Positions 32,021 through 40,833 of a stretch of 64,000 nt of DNA are shown piece by piece; the stretch's first letter is position 1; every line of letters begins with the position of its first letter. Made by a program: the position numbers and the translations under genes. Below the pieces are notes generated by a model. That model worked only from the letters and a program-made list of their open reading frames with translations, was not told the origin of the DNA and ran no database searches. Origin of the DNA: Micavibrio_A sp964539025 (lineage in GTDB: Bacteria; Pseudomonadota; Alphaproteobacteria; Micavibrionales; Micavibrionaceae); contig CAZIFA010000001.1 in the NCBI GenBank assembly GCA_964539025.1, positions 372,001 to 436,000 on the forward strand. Reading direction: 5' to 3'.

Positions 32021-32392
32021 ATGAATATCACGGACGAGCAGTTAAAGGTTATATTTGAAAAAGCAACATGGGTTCCGGTCATTCCCTTGAAGAATGAAAT
32101 GAAAGGGGAGCGATGGGGCGAATATCATCAAAGATTGGATGCATCTGCTCCAGAAGATCGCACCACGTGGGCGTGGCATGTTTCTGATCCCGAAAAAAAT
32201 CTTCAAGTTCCTATTGTAGACCAGAATGCTGTAATGGCTATGTTGCAAGCAGCAGATATCGATCCTTTGGTTGTTGTAAATAGCGTGATGTTTGGCGGCA
32301 ATGATGCCGGATTTATCATGATTTCGAAGGGTGATGTCGGGGAATTTAACCGGCTTAAAGCCAGATATGGCGCACTTGAACCGAAGGCATAA
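32021..32392 (+). CDS. Hypothetical small protein
   Basis: A 123-residue protein from the ATG at 32021 (an ATG three codons earlier is also possible). It has no signal peptide or membrane segment. It is unrecognised. WVPVIPLKNEMKGERWGEYH (about 17-36) and the last third (PLVVVNSVMFGGNDAGFIMI) look like alternating beta strands of a compact alpha/beta fold. Base composition is lower in GC than the surrounding housekeeping genes. It stands alone, about 180 bp before the DJ-1-like gene. Confidence 0.55.
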   Translation: MNITDEQLKVIFEKATWVPVIPLKNEMKGERWGEYHQRLDASAPEDRTTWAWHVSDPEKNLQVPIVDQNAVMAMLQAADIDPLVVVNSVMFGGNDAGFIMISKGDVGEFNRLKARYGALEPKA

Positions 32393-32574
32393 GCGGGATA
32401 AGCCTTGTATAAGCTTGTTGAAAACCGGTCATTTCGCTTTGGTCTTTGATAAGAATCTACTAAAACATTGACATTCATTAGCGCCTGCGTATTATCCGCG
32501 CGCTCTAACCAATCTTGACATAAGAGATGCCGCCTAAAGGCATACTTTTCTAAGGTGTAATAAAGGGAATAAAC

Positions 32575-33144
32575 ATGGCCAAAACACTGCAATCACAAAA
32601 AATTGCTGTCCTCATTTCTAACGGGTTCAACGAAGTAGACTTCCTCCAAATTCAACGCGCGATGATCGACCAAGGTGCAGCCTTGCGCATCGTTTCCACC
32701 GATTCCGGCCTTGTAAACGGCTGGGACGGCAAAGGCTGGGGCCATAATTTCGCTATCGACGCGCCGCTGAACAGCGCGCTGGGCATTGATTATGACGCCG
32801 TTATCATTCCGGGCGGTCAACGCAGCCTTGATAAACTCAAGCTTACCGCGCATTCCCGCCGTTTTATCGGCAGTTTTATCGCCGCTATGAAGCCGGTTAT
32901 CTGCATGGGTGACGCTGTCCAGCTTCTGGCCCACACGGATCATCTGAACAGCAAGACTGTTTCCGGCCCTGAATCCAAAAAGGGCATGGCCGAAACAGCC
33001 GGTGCCACTTGGTCCAATGACGCATTGGCAACCGACGGGCTGCTCTTGACGGGCGATACCGAAGGCGACAAAATCGCTTCGTTCGTGGCTGCCGCCGTCG
33101 ATATGATGGTCCAGAACGCTTCATCCCTGAAGCAGGCCGCCTGA
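32575..33144 (+). CDS. DJ-1/PfpI family protein
   Basis: A 189-residue class I glutamine-amidotransferase-like protein of the DJ-1/PfpI group, which includes glyoxalases, deglycases and stress chaperones. Seen are the first strand IAVLISNGFNEVDFLQ (about 10-25, with the conserved Glu), YDAVIIPGGQRSLDKL (about 81-96) and the nucleophile elbow KPVICMGDAVQLL (about 107-119), with Cys 111. The elbow has Met-Gly after the Cys instead of the usual His-Gly, so the typical His partner is not at the adjacent position. AGGG lies upstream of the ATG. prfB begins 18 bp later on the same strand. Confidence 0.85.
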   Translation: MAKTLQSQKIAVLISNGFNEVDFLQIQRAMIDQGAALRIVSTDSGLVNGWDGKGWGHNFAIDAPLNSALGIDYDAVIIPGGQRSLDKLKLTAHSRRFIGSFIAAMKPVICMGDAVQLLAHTDHLNSKTVSGPESKKGMAETAGATWSNDALATDGLLLTGDTEGDKIASFVAAAVDMMVQNASSLKQAA

Positions 33145-33162
33145 TTTAAAGGTTGATCTACA

Positions 33163-34288
33163 ATGAAGGCTGAAATTGAATCCGTGGTAGGGGAAGTCCA
33201 GGAAACGCTGACCCTGCTGAGGAGGCATCTTTGACTGGGATTCCGCGCTCAAAAAGCTGGATGACCTGAATAAATCGGCCGAAGACCCCAATCTCTGGAA
33301 CAATCCGGAAAAAGCCCAAGTGGTTATGAAAGAGCGCAACGCGCTCGACGGCCAGATCACCAAAATCCGCCATATAGAGACCACGCTGAACGACAATATC
33401 GAACTCATCGCCATGGGCGAGGAGGAGAGTGACGCCGCTGTAATTTTGGAAGCGGAAAACACCCTGCGCAAACTCCATGTCGAGGCGCAGAAGTACCAGC
33501 TTGAGAGCCTCCTTTCCGGCGAAGCGGATATGAATGACGCTTATCTGGAAATTAATTCGGGGGCTGGCGGCACGGAATCCCAAGACTGGGCGCAAATTCT
33601 TCTGCGCATGTATTCCCGCTGGGCAGAGCGACGCGGATTCAGCGTTCAACTGCTCGATAGAAGCGACGGTGAAGAAGCTGGAATTAAATCCGCTACGATA
33701 CGTATTAATGGAGAAAGGGCGTACGGATGGCTGAAAACCGAGAGTGGCGTCCATCGCCTTGTCCGGATTTCACCGTTCGATTCCGCCGCCCGCCGCCACA
33801 CGTCTTTTGCCTCTGTCGGGGTGTCTCCGGTTATCGATGATACGATCGCTATCGAATTGAATCCCTCTGATTTGCGGGTGGATACCTACCGTTCGAGCGG
33901 TGCGGGCGGGCAGCACGTCAATGTCACCGATTCCGCGGTCCGGATTACCCATATTCCGACCGGGATTTTCGTCGCCTGCCAGACTGAACGATCCCAGCAC
34001 CAGAACCGCGCCAACGCCATGTCGCTTTTGAAAGCCCGTTTGTATGAGGCGGAATTGCGCAAGCGGGAAGAGGCGGCCAACGCCAACCAGGCGGAAAAAA
34101 CCGATATCGGCTGGGGTCACCAGATTAGATCCTACGTTCTACAGCCTTACCAAATGATCAAGGATCTTCGGACGGGGACGGAGAATACCAATTCGCAGGC
34201 CGTGCTCGATGGCGATATCGACCTGTTCCTCGAAAGCTCGCTTTCACACCGTCTTGGCATCAGCGACAAGCAGAATAAGCAGGGGTAA
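33163..34288 (+). CDS. prfB: Peptide chain release factor 2, programmed +1 frameshift
   Basis: RF2 reads UGA and UAA stops. The gene starts at ATG 33163, reads 23 codons to an in-frame TGA at 33232-33234, and continues in the +1 frame from 33233 to 34288, giving 374 residues. The slip site CTT-TGA-C is preceded by AGGAGG (33220-33225), the same layout as the E. coli autoregulatory site, where slow UGA decoding at low RF2 favours the shift. The body has the RF2 anticodon-like SPF (ISPFDSAARRHTSF) and the catalytic GGQ (SSGAGGQHVNVTDSAV). The joined coordinates are 33163..33231 and 33233..34288. Confidence 0.97.
33220..33235 (+). promoter_or_regulatory. prfB +1 frameshift site
   Basis: AGGAGG (internal Shine-Dalgarno-like), then CAT, then CTT TGA C. 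The spacing of three bases between the AGGAGG and the CTT codon is that of the known RF2 frameshift cassette. Confidence 0.95.
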
Positions 34289-34297
34289 CGCCTTGTC

Positions 34298-34462
34298 GTC
34301 ATCCCGGCAAAAGCCGGGATCCATAAGATGTTTTTTAAACTACAGAGGGCGCAGAGATAAACAGGGTTTTATATATAATTTCTCTGCGTTCCCTGCGCAC
34401 TCTGTAGTTAACCCTTCGTGGTTCGGATAATCACTATGGGTCCCGGCTTTCGCCGGGATGGC
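34298..34462. repeat. Composite nested repeat, copy 2
   Basis: A 165-bp element with the same plan and sequence as 8916-9089: outer GTCATCCCGGCAAAAGCCGGGAT / CCGGCTTTCGCCGGGATGGC and inner CAGAGGGCGCAGAGATAAAC ... TCTCTGCGTTCCCTGCGC. The variable part is around the two inner loops. It begins 10 bp after the prfB stop. Confidence 0.88.
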
Positions 34463-34579
34463 GGGTAGGGGGAGGATAAAAACCTTGAAACTGATCACTA
34501 CGCGCTTGCACGCCGCTGTTCATGCCCTTATTGTCGATTTATTCCAAACCGTAAATATAACCGGGGTTCGCGATTTTCC

Positions 34580-35908
34580 ATGCCGATGACTCTCAAAGCC
34601 CATGTTTCCCGCAGCGTTGTTCTGGCCGCGCTTGCCGCTGCCGCGTTGACCTCCGTACCTGCGTTCGCGCAATCTGCCGATAAGCCGTTCTTCGTACCCG
34701 CATCCGCATGGACCGTCGGAAGCACCCAGTTGTCCAATGTCCGTGGGCTTAAATCGTTGAACCTGCCCTGCGTTTTGTCGAACGAATACGATAACGGCTA
34801 TGTCGTGCGCTTTTCGGGCGGCGGCGGACAACTGCTCGCCCTAGCCATCGATTTCCGTCAGGACGTGTTCACGCAAGGCAAGAAATACGATGCGATGCTT
34901 ACAATCGGCGATGCTTACGTGAAGCAGGTCAGTGCATCGGCTTTTACGACCAGCACGTTGATTTTCAATCTGCGTCCGCTGGATAATTTCTACAGCATCG
35001 TCAAAAACGGCGGCGAGATGGAATTGAATATCGACGGCAACGATATGCGCTTCGATCTGGGCAAGCTTGCCGGGTCTTTCGATGAACTCGAAGGCTGCTA
35101 TGCGGGTGGCAAGGCCGAGCAGATAAAACCGATCACCGATGGTGTGCGTTCTGCCGCTGTTCCAGAGGTTGAGCAGGTTGCCGCAAATGATACGCCGACG
35201 CCGATGCCGCAATCTTTCGATGAGATTGTGAAAAATGCCGATGGCGATAAAGTCACGCCGCGCGCCAACTCGCTTTCCCGCGCCGATAACACGCCCATGC
35301 CTTTGTTGCGTGAGGCGTCAAGAACGGCCATAGCACCGCAAACCCAGCAATGGGGCGCGAAGGCGGGTGAGGATATCAGGACTGTGTTGAACCGCTGGTC
35401 GGATCGCGCCGGGTATGATCTGCAATGGCAATCCGATCAGAACGGCGCGGTGGTTCAGGATGTCAATATTGCAGGCACTTTCGAAGAAGCCGTGAGCCAG
35501 TTGATGGCCGAGAACAGCGCCGTTATGGGCATCGATGCGCATATGCAGACCGCGCAGGGCAACAAGGATTTGGGCCCAAAAACAAACTCATTCGCACCTG
35601 TTCCGCGCGGGCCTGCCGTTCAGGCCGCGATCCCGGCGGCGTATGACAGTTGGAACGCCGCGCAAGGTGCGAGCGTCAAGAGCGTGCTCGATCAATGGGC
35701 CGCGAAAGCCGGTGTTGCCATCGTATGGCAAACGCCCGTGATGTTCCCGGTCAAATCCGCCGTAAACATGTCAGGTAGTTTTGAAGAAGCCGTGCAGGCG
35801 CTTTTGGACCAGTATATGGACGATTCGAAACGTCCTCTGGCACAGTTGAACACCGACCCGGAAACCGGGGTTCGTACCTTGATGATGGAGATCGGGACCG
35901 CCGGTTAA
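34580..35908 (+). CDS. Exported protein with two TcpQ-like modules
   Basis: A 442-residue protein with a Sec signal (about 1-30, ending in VPAFA). Residues 55-178 form a beta-rich domain with C64 and C173 that also occurs in the next gene. A Pro/Thr linker follows (180-255). Two modules resembling the TcpQ/PilL C-terminal domain (secretion/pilus secretin partners) follow at about 257-312 and 357-436. Both share (V/I)L--W--(R/K)AG--(L/I)-WQ and a later (I/M)(A/S)G(T/S)FEEAV---L. TcpQ-type domains occur in toxin-coregulated pilus and type IV secretion systems, but no pilus or secretion gene is in the window. The gene is 53 bp upstream of the start frame of its tandem partner. Confidence 0.75.
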   Translation: MPMTLKAHVSRSVVLAALAAAALTSVPAFAQSADKPFFVPASAWTVGSTQLSNVRGLKSLNLPCVLSNEYDNGYVVRFSGGGGQLLALAIDFRQDVFTQGKKYDAMLTIGDAYVKQVSASAFTTSTLIFNLRPLDNFYSIVKNGGEMELNIDGNDMRFDLGKLAGSFDELEGCYAGGKAEQIKPITDGVRSAAVPEVEQVAANDTPTPMPQSFDEIVKNADGDKVTPRANSLSRADNTPMPLLREASRTAIAPQTQQWGAKAGEDIRTVLNRWSDRAGYDLQWQSDQNGAVVQDVNIAGTFEEAVSQLMAENSAVMGIDAHMQTAQGNKDLGPKTNSFAPVPRGPAVQAAIPAAYDSWNAAQGASVKSVLDQWAAKAGVAIVWQTPVMFPVKSAVNMSGSFEEAVQALLDQYMDDSKRPLAQLNTDPETGVRTLMMEIGTAG

Positions 35909-36044
35909 AAATCGCGGCGGATAAGCCGGGATTACAAGGGGATTTTCTTAAAAACATGCTTTGCCAAAGCTCCGCGACCTTGTATGTTTTGGGGTGAATT
36001 TCTATGCTCTGAATTTGTATTTTCCATTGGCAGGACTTAAAACC

Positions 36045-38870
36045 ATGCGCATGAATAAATATCTCGCCTCCACGCTGTTTACAGGATTGTTCGTCACGGC
36101 CACTTTTCTACCCCCGGCCATGGGACAAGAACAATCGCTCCAGCCGCAGGGTGCATGGGCGCTGACCAAGATTGACCGTTCGGCGCAGGGTGGCACGTCT
36201 TACTGCACTTTATCCCGCCGTTATGACGATGGTATTGTCCTCAGCCTGGGCCGCAACCAGACCGAAGAATATTCGCTAGCCATAGACTTCCAGAAACCCG
36301 TGTTCACCAAAGACAAATCGCTCAAAATCAACCTTCAGCCTGGGCCGGGCCAGATCCGCGCCTATGACATGATGCCATCATCGGAAAAGGCCGTGGTCGT
36401 GCGTCTTGGCTGGGACACCGGGTTTTTCGATTCCCTGAACCAGTCGCAGCAGATGAAGGTCAAGATCGCCGACAAGGGATATTCCTTTGCCATGCCGGAA
36501 ATTGCCAAGGGGCAGGATGATCTGGAAGGATGCATGGAAGGGTTGCAGGCCGCAGGCAAAGGCAATGCCAAAACGGCCCAGACCAAAGATGTTTTGAACG
36601 CACAGGCGGGTTCGACGACCAAGGAATTCGATGCAGGCAAAGTAGGCGAGAAAACAGCTTCTGCCGCAGCATTGCCGAGCCCCGCGTCCATCGAGGCACA
36701 AAAAGAGCAAGTGGCGCAGCAGGAAAAAACCATCCTGAAGGAATTCGCCGAGAGCATTAAGTCGCAGGAACCGTCCCTGAACAATGACGATGGCGCGCCG
36801 CGCCGCAACTTTGCGACCAAGGGTGATGACAAAGGCGATGAGAAAAAGGCGGTGCAGGTTGCTGACGCCGTAAAGGCCAAAGCGCCGATGCCGGGGCAGG
36901 CTGTGCAGCAGCCTGAACTCGTCAAACGCCCGCCGCCTGTGCCCGTGCCGACAGTGCCCGCGCCTGTGATTGCGGCAAAGGCACCTGTTGCCGCACCGAT
37001 TGTAAAAGAACCTGAAATCGCCGCCAAGCTGGCCGCAACATCACCCGCCGCCGAATTTAAACGCGCCGAGGAAGATCAGAGGGCGCTACAAAAAGCCGAT
37101 GCTGAACTTAAGGCCGCGCAGGCCCGCATGAACCAGATTGCCGCGGAGAACGAGGCGCTGAAGGCAAAGGCCGCAGCACCCACACCAGATATGCAAAAAC
37201 AGATCGCGGCGATGCAGGCCGAAAAAATCGCTTTGCAACAAAAGCTCGATCAAGCGCAGCAGGAAAAAGACAAGCTCGCCAAGCCTGAGGATGTGGCCGC
37301 CGCGCAAGCAAAGGCCAAAGAGCTGGAAATCAAAAATGCCCAGTTGGAAGACAGTTTGCGCAAATCACAGGTGCGCATCGCCGAGGCCGCCGTCAACACC
37401 GAAACAAAATCGCTGCGCAGGGTTGCCGAACTTGAAACCAGGCTGGAAGCCGCGCAAAAAGACAACACGGCGCTGGCCAGGCAACTGGACAGTTTCAAGT
37501 TGCAGCAAGAAGACAAGAGCGTAGCCCTTGTTGCGGGCGATTGGGATTTGGAGAAGGCGACCAAACGTTATAACGAAGCCGAACGCGAAATTCGCCGCAT
37601 CGCGCTGCAACTGGAGCAGGCGCGCACAAACTGTAACCGTGAAAAGGCCGAAATCGAACAGATGCTGTTCGACCCGGCGGTTACCGACAAGCAGCAGATC
37701 GAACGTTTAACGTCGCTGGAAGATCAACTTGAGGGAGCGCGGGCGGAAATTGCCGCGCTGAAAGCCCAGCCCATGCAGCAGGGGACGGCTTCCACGCAGG
37801 AAGTGGCTACGCTACGCGAGCAGAACAAGGCTTTGAGCGATACGCTCGCCGCGAAGGAAAAGGCCCTGATCGATGCGAAGGTGGCGCAGCTTAAAGGCGC
37901 CAATCCCAAACAGGCTGCGGATCTTCAGGCCATGATCTCTTCGGTCAAGAACGACAATGCGATGCTGAACGACCAGAACATCGTGCTGCGCGCCGAAGCC
38001 GACAAGCTACGGCTGCAACTGGTGGATGCAACAAGCAACGGATCGACCCGCGCCGACAAGGTTGCGAGCATCCAGCTTGAAAATGAAAGCCTGAAACGCC
38101 AGGCCGAAACGAAAGACACACAGACCGCGACCTATCAGAACCAGCTTGCGTTGCTGCAACAAGAGAATGCTCAGCTCAAAAACCGCCTGAGCGTCGCTGA
38201 CAGCGGAAGGGGCCGCAGCACGGAAGAAGTGGGGCAGTTGACCCGTCAGATACAGACGCTACAAAATCAGGTGTCAGGCCAGCAGACGGAAAAACAATCC
38301 ATGGATATGGCTTCGGCGGCCCGCGCCTATAACAATATCACGCCTGCTGCGGGAAGTTACGCGACCCCATCGGTTCCGCCGGTGCAGGCACAGCCGATTG
38401 CGGCGGCTGCGTCGGGTGCCGCCGCCATGGCCGGGTATGACAAGAGCAGTGTGCAGAGCCTGCTGCAAAAATCCGGCTTGAATGTAAGTGGTATGTCCAC
38501 GACCTCGAAAGGTTTTTCTGGCGCGGATAATTTCAGTTGGACCGAAGGCGGCAACGTAAGAGGTCTCGCCTCTATCAAGATGCTGAAAGGCGCTACGCTC
38601 GATGCAATGACGGAGCAGTATATAGCCTATCAAAGGAGCCAGTGTTCGGGCGATTTCGCCTCCATGCCGTCGCCCAGCGGTTCGTCCAGACGCATGGCGC
38701 TGTATGAAATGGCTTGTGTAAACCCGAACGGTCAGAGCCGTTCCGCCTCACTGCTGTTCTTCGAAGATCAGGGCCGTTTCATCGCCATTTCGAACGAAAC
38801 CGAAGCCGCCGACATGGACATCGCCATGGATAGCCGGGACAAGATCGCAGGATTTGTAAGAGGTCTTTAA
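36045..38870 (+). CDS. Large exported coiled-coil protein sharing the N-domain of its neighbour
   Basis: A 941-residue protein from the ATG at 36045 (AGGA lies 11 bp upstream). The signal peptide is about 1-27 (FLPPAMG). Residues 48-168 repeat the N-terminal domain of the preceding protein: YCTLSRRYDDGIVLSLG, SLAIDFQKPVFTKDK, and the closing LEGC. The two Cys (54 and 163) have the same 109-residue spacing as C64/C173 there. A Pro/Ala/Lys region (about 270-345) leads to a long coiled coil (about 345-770, AELKAAQARMNQIAAENEAL and similar). A C-terminal globular part (about 820-941) ends with SASLLFFEDQGRFIAISNET. It probably spans or organises the periplasm. No known family was recognised. Confidence 0.7.
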   Translation: MRMNKYLASTLFTGLFVTATFLPPAMGQEQSLQPQGAWALTKIDRSAQGGTSYCTLSRRYDDGIVLSLGRNQTEEYSLAIDFQKPVFTKDKSLKINLQPGPGQIRAYDMMPSSEKAVVVRLGWDTGFFDSLNQSQQMKVKIADKGYSFAMPEIAKGQDDLEGCMEGLQAAGKGNAKTAQTKDVLNAQAGSTTKEFDAGKVGEKTASAAALPSPASIEAQKEQVAQQEKTILKEFAESIKSQEPSLNNDDGAPRRNFATKGDDKGDEKKAVQVADAVKAKAPMPGQAVQQPELVKRPPPVPVPTVPAPVIAAKAPVAAPIVKEPEIAAKLAATSPAAEFKRAEEDQRALQKADAELKAAQARMNQIAAENEALKAKAAAPTPDMQKQIAAMQAEKIALQQKLDQAQQEKDKLAKPEDVAAAQAKAKELEIKNAQLEDSLRKSQVRIAEAAVNTETKSLRRVAELETRLEAAQKDNTALARQLDSFKLQQEDKSVALVAGDWDLEKATKRYNEAEREIRRIALQLEQARTNCNREKAEIEQMLFDPAVTDKQQIERLTSLEDQLEGARAEIAALKAQPMQQGTASTQEVATLREQNKALSDTLAAKEKALIDAKVAQLKGANPKQAADLQAMISSVKNDNAMLNDQNIVLRAEADKLRLQLVDATSNGSTRADKVASIQLENESLKRQAETKDTQTATYQNQLALLQQENAQLKNRLSVADSGRGRSTEEVGQLTRQIQTLQNQVSGQQTEKQSMDMASAARAYNNITPAAGSYATPSVPPVQAQPIAAAASGAAAMAGYDKSSVQSLLQKSGLNVSGMSTTSKGFSGADNFSWTEGGNVRGLASIKMLKGATLDAMTEQYIAYQRSQCSGDFASMPSPSGSSRRMALYEMACVNPNGQSRSASLLFFEDQGRFIAISNETEAADMDIAMDSRDKIAGFVRGL

Positions 38871-38881
38871 TTTCCCATTAA

Positions 38882-38963
38882 TGTCATCCTCCGGCTTGAC
38901 CGGAGGATCCAGAGTCGCTGGCACCATTTTTTATGGATCCCCCGATCAAGTCGGGGGATGACA
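38882..38963 (+). repeat. Palindromic interspersed repeat, subfamily B (copy 4)
   Basis: An 82-bp block matching 2257-2336 in the same orientation, 11 bp after the coiled-coil gene. This is the last GTCATCC element before a repeat-free stretch of about 16.4 kb. Confidence 0.9.
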
Positions 38964-38987
38964 ACCGGGGGTATAATGGAAGCCAAG

Positions 38988-39018
38988 AAAAAACCCCGCT
39001 GATTCTAGCGGGGTTTTT
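38988..39018. terminator. Bidirectional Rho-independent terminator
   Basis: AAAAAACCCCGCTGATTCTAGCGGGGTTTTT between converging genes (coiled-coil protein and phaR). It has a stable stem with A and T runs on both sides. Confidence 0.9.
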
Positions 39019-39038
39019 CACATCCCTAGGAGGGGTGA

Positions 39039-39527
39039 TTATTTATCGTCCTTGCCGGGGCCGCTGAAGGGGCGGAACATGCGCATGGCATTTTCGAACA
39101 TAGCCATGTTCTGCTTGTTGATTTCCTCAAGGTTGGGGACCGGGAACATGCCTTCCATCGACTTATTGATGTGGGCGCGCATTTGTTCCTGATTCTGGGC
39201 GAATGCCTGGATCGTGTGTTCCAGATAGTTTGGAACAAGCGGGCCGAGATTGTCGCCGTAGAAACCGATCAATTGACGCAGGAAGTTGATCGGCAGAAGG
39301 CTCTGGCCTTCGTGGCTTTCCTGATCGACGATGATCTGGGTCAGGACCGAGCGGGTGAGGTCGTCGCCCGTCTTCGCATCATAAACCACGAAGTCGTGGC
39401 CTTCTTTGACCATTTCGCACAAATCTTCGAGCGTCACATAGGAGCTGCGGCCTGTGTCATAGAGTCGGCGGTTAGCGTACTTTTTGATGACCGTCGGTTC
39501 ATCAGACTTTCTTTTGGCAGTGGCCAT
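39039..39527 (-). CDS. phaR: Polyhydroxyalkanoate synthesis regulator PhaR
   Basis: PhaR is the repressor of PHB granule genes and also binds PHB. The 162-residue product from the ATG at 39527 (GGAGG lies 8 bp upstream) has the N-terminal PHB/PHA accumulation-regulator DNA-binding domain (VIKKYANRRLYDTGRSSYVT, about 13-32, then LEDLCEMVKEGHDF). The second domain follows (ILVxx-like: VLTQIIVDQESHEGQSLLP). The C-terminus is amphipathic (HTIQAFAQNQEQMRAHINKS). It is divergent from phaC, with a shared promoter region containing a large dyad. Confidence 0.95.
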   Translation of the reverse strand: MATAKRKSDEPTVIKKYANRRLYDTGRSSYVTLEDLCEMVKEGHDFVVYDAKTGDDLTRSVLTQIIVDQESHEGQSLLPINFLRQLIGFYGDNLGPLVPNYLEHTIQAFAQNQEQMRAHINKSMEGMFPVPNLEEINKQNMAMFENAMRMFRPFSGPGKDDK

Positions 39528-39573
39528 TGGCACTTCCTCCGTTTAAGTATGCTGCGTGTGTTATTAACCTTTA

Positions 39574-39644
39574 TTATGCACAAATTTATATTGCAAGGCA
39601 AAATAAATCGTATGCTGCCATTCCTTGCAATTTTTGTGCTATAA
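39574..39644. promoter_or_regulatory. Large dyad between phaR and phaC
   Basis: Outer arms TTATGCACAAA (39574-39584) and TTTGTGCTATAA (39633-39644) and inner arms ATTGCAAGG (39590-39598) and CCTTGCAAT (39623-39631) form a nested dyad of 71 bp. ATTGCA half-sites recur at the phasin promoter (24283). This is a likely PhaR operator and divergent promoter; binding is inferred. Confidence 0.45.
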
Positions 39645-39654
39645 GAAATGCACC

Positions 39655-40737
39655 ATGCGCAGCGGACCTAAACCCTTGCCATTTCAGCTAGGAATGGCCT
39701 CCATCGCTTCCGCCGGACTGGCCGGCGGGGCAGTTTTTACCGACTCTACGCTGCAGGACTTTTTCAAGGGTATCCAAAAATACCAAGCCCACCCGTTCAA
39801 GCGGGAAATGCAGGGTCTACCCGTGGTTTGGGAGGCGGGGGAGGCGCGGCTGTTTTCTGCACAACAAGACACATCTATATATAAGACGCCGGTGGTTCTT
39901 ATTCCTTCGATGGTGAATGGGTCGGAGATACTGGATTTGCTGCCCGATCGGTCCTTGCTGCGCTGGCTTGCGGCACAGGGGTTCGATGCGTATTTGCTGG
40001 ATTGGGGGCAACCCGCAGCGGATGCTGGGCAGGAAGATGTCGATACCGCAATGGCACAGCGGCTGATCCCGGCCATTGAAAGTCTGGGCAAACCTGTGCT
40101 GCTTTTGGGTTATTGCATGGGCGGGCTTTTTGCGGCGGCCACCTCTATGTTGCGGCCCGATCTGGTGCGGGGGATTTTGCTGCTGGCGACCCCCTGGAAT
40201 TTCCATGATGAAAAACAAAGCCTGAAGGCGCGGCTTTCGCTGATGAAGCCGATGGCCATCCCCTATATGAAGCAATATGGTCGCTTGCCCGAAAGCTGGA
40301 TGCAGGCCGTGTTCTCAACTCTGGACCCCGAGGGCAGCATCAAGAAGTTTGCATCATTCGCAGGGATGCAAGATGGCGATCCGCGCGAGGCTATTTTTAT
40401 TGCGGTCGAAGACTGGCTCAATGAAGGGCTGGATCTACCCGCCGGTATTGCACGCACCTGCATGGATGAATGGTATGAGCAAAATCTCCCGTTTCTGGGC
40501 GAATGGCAAGTCGGGGGTAAAACCATCCGGGCGCAGGATATAAAAGTGCCGACTTTCGTGGTCGCGGCAAAAGAGGACCGGATTGTGCCCGTGGATTCCG
40601 CGCTGGGATTTGCGCAGCAACGCACCAAATGCGAGCGTCTTGTTGCAGCCACGGGCCATGTGGGCCTGATCGCGGGTCGCGGTGCCGTGGAAGATATCTG
40701 GCAACCCATGGCAAAATGGTTTGCAGCGCAGCAGTAA
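39655..40737 (+). CDS. phaC: PHA synthase-like alpha/beta hydrolase
   Basis: A 360-residue alpha/beta hydrolase of the PhaC group, which polymerises 3-hydroxyacyl-CoA into PHB. The nucleophile is C154 in the lipase-like box GYCMGG, where true lipases have Ser. D308 (AAKEDRIVP) and H335 (ATGHVG) complete the triad. DWGQP (about 116-120) is another PHA synthase mark. The length matches class III PhaC (about 355) rather than class I (about 580), yet no phaE subunit gene is adjacent. A depolymerase or an orphan hydrolase is a weaker alternative. It heads the phaC-phaA-phaB run, 18 bp after TATAAG. Confidence 0.85.
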   Translation: MRSGPKPLPFQLGMASIASAGLAGGAVFTDSTLQDFFKGIQKYQAHPFKREMQGLPVVWEAGEARLFSAQQDTSIYKTPVVLIPSMVNGSEILDLLPDRSLLRWLAAQGFDAYLLDWGQPAADAGQEDVDTAMAQRLIPAIESLGKPVLLLGYCMGGLFAAATSMLRPDLVRGILLLATPWNFHDEKQSLKARLSLMKPMAIPYMKQYGRLPESWMQAVFSTLDPEGSIKKFASFAGMQDGDPREAIFIAVEDWLNEGLDLPAGIARTCMDEWYEQNLPFLGEWQVGGKTIRAQDIKVPTFVVAAKEDRIVPVDSALGFAQQRTKCERLVAATGHVGLIAGRGAVEDIWQPMAKWFAAQQ

Positions 40738-40833
40738 CACCCATCAAAATAATGCATGACATGCCTTGAAATCTGCGGACGCAGGCCATATTGTCCTGTC
40801 GCATCTTTTAAATGATTCCCCAAGGAGCTTTTC

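Noticed and set aside
33320..34288. prfB as a gene starting at GTG 33320
   Set aside because: This would lack the N-terminal domain of RF2; the upstream 23 codons and the AGGAGG/CTT-TGA site show that the full gene is read by a frameshift.
347..38963. CRISPR array
   Set aside because: The repeats are scattered singly between genes, palindromic and of several types; no regular spacers and no cas genes are present.
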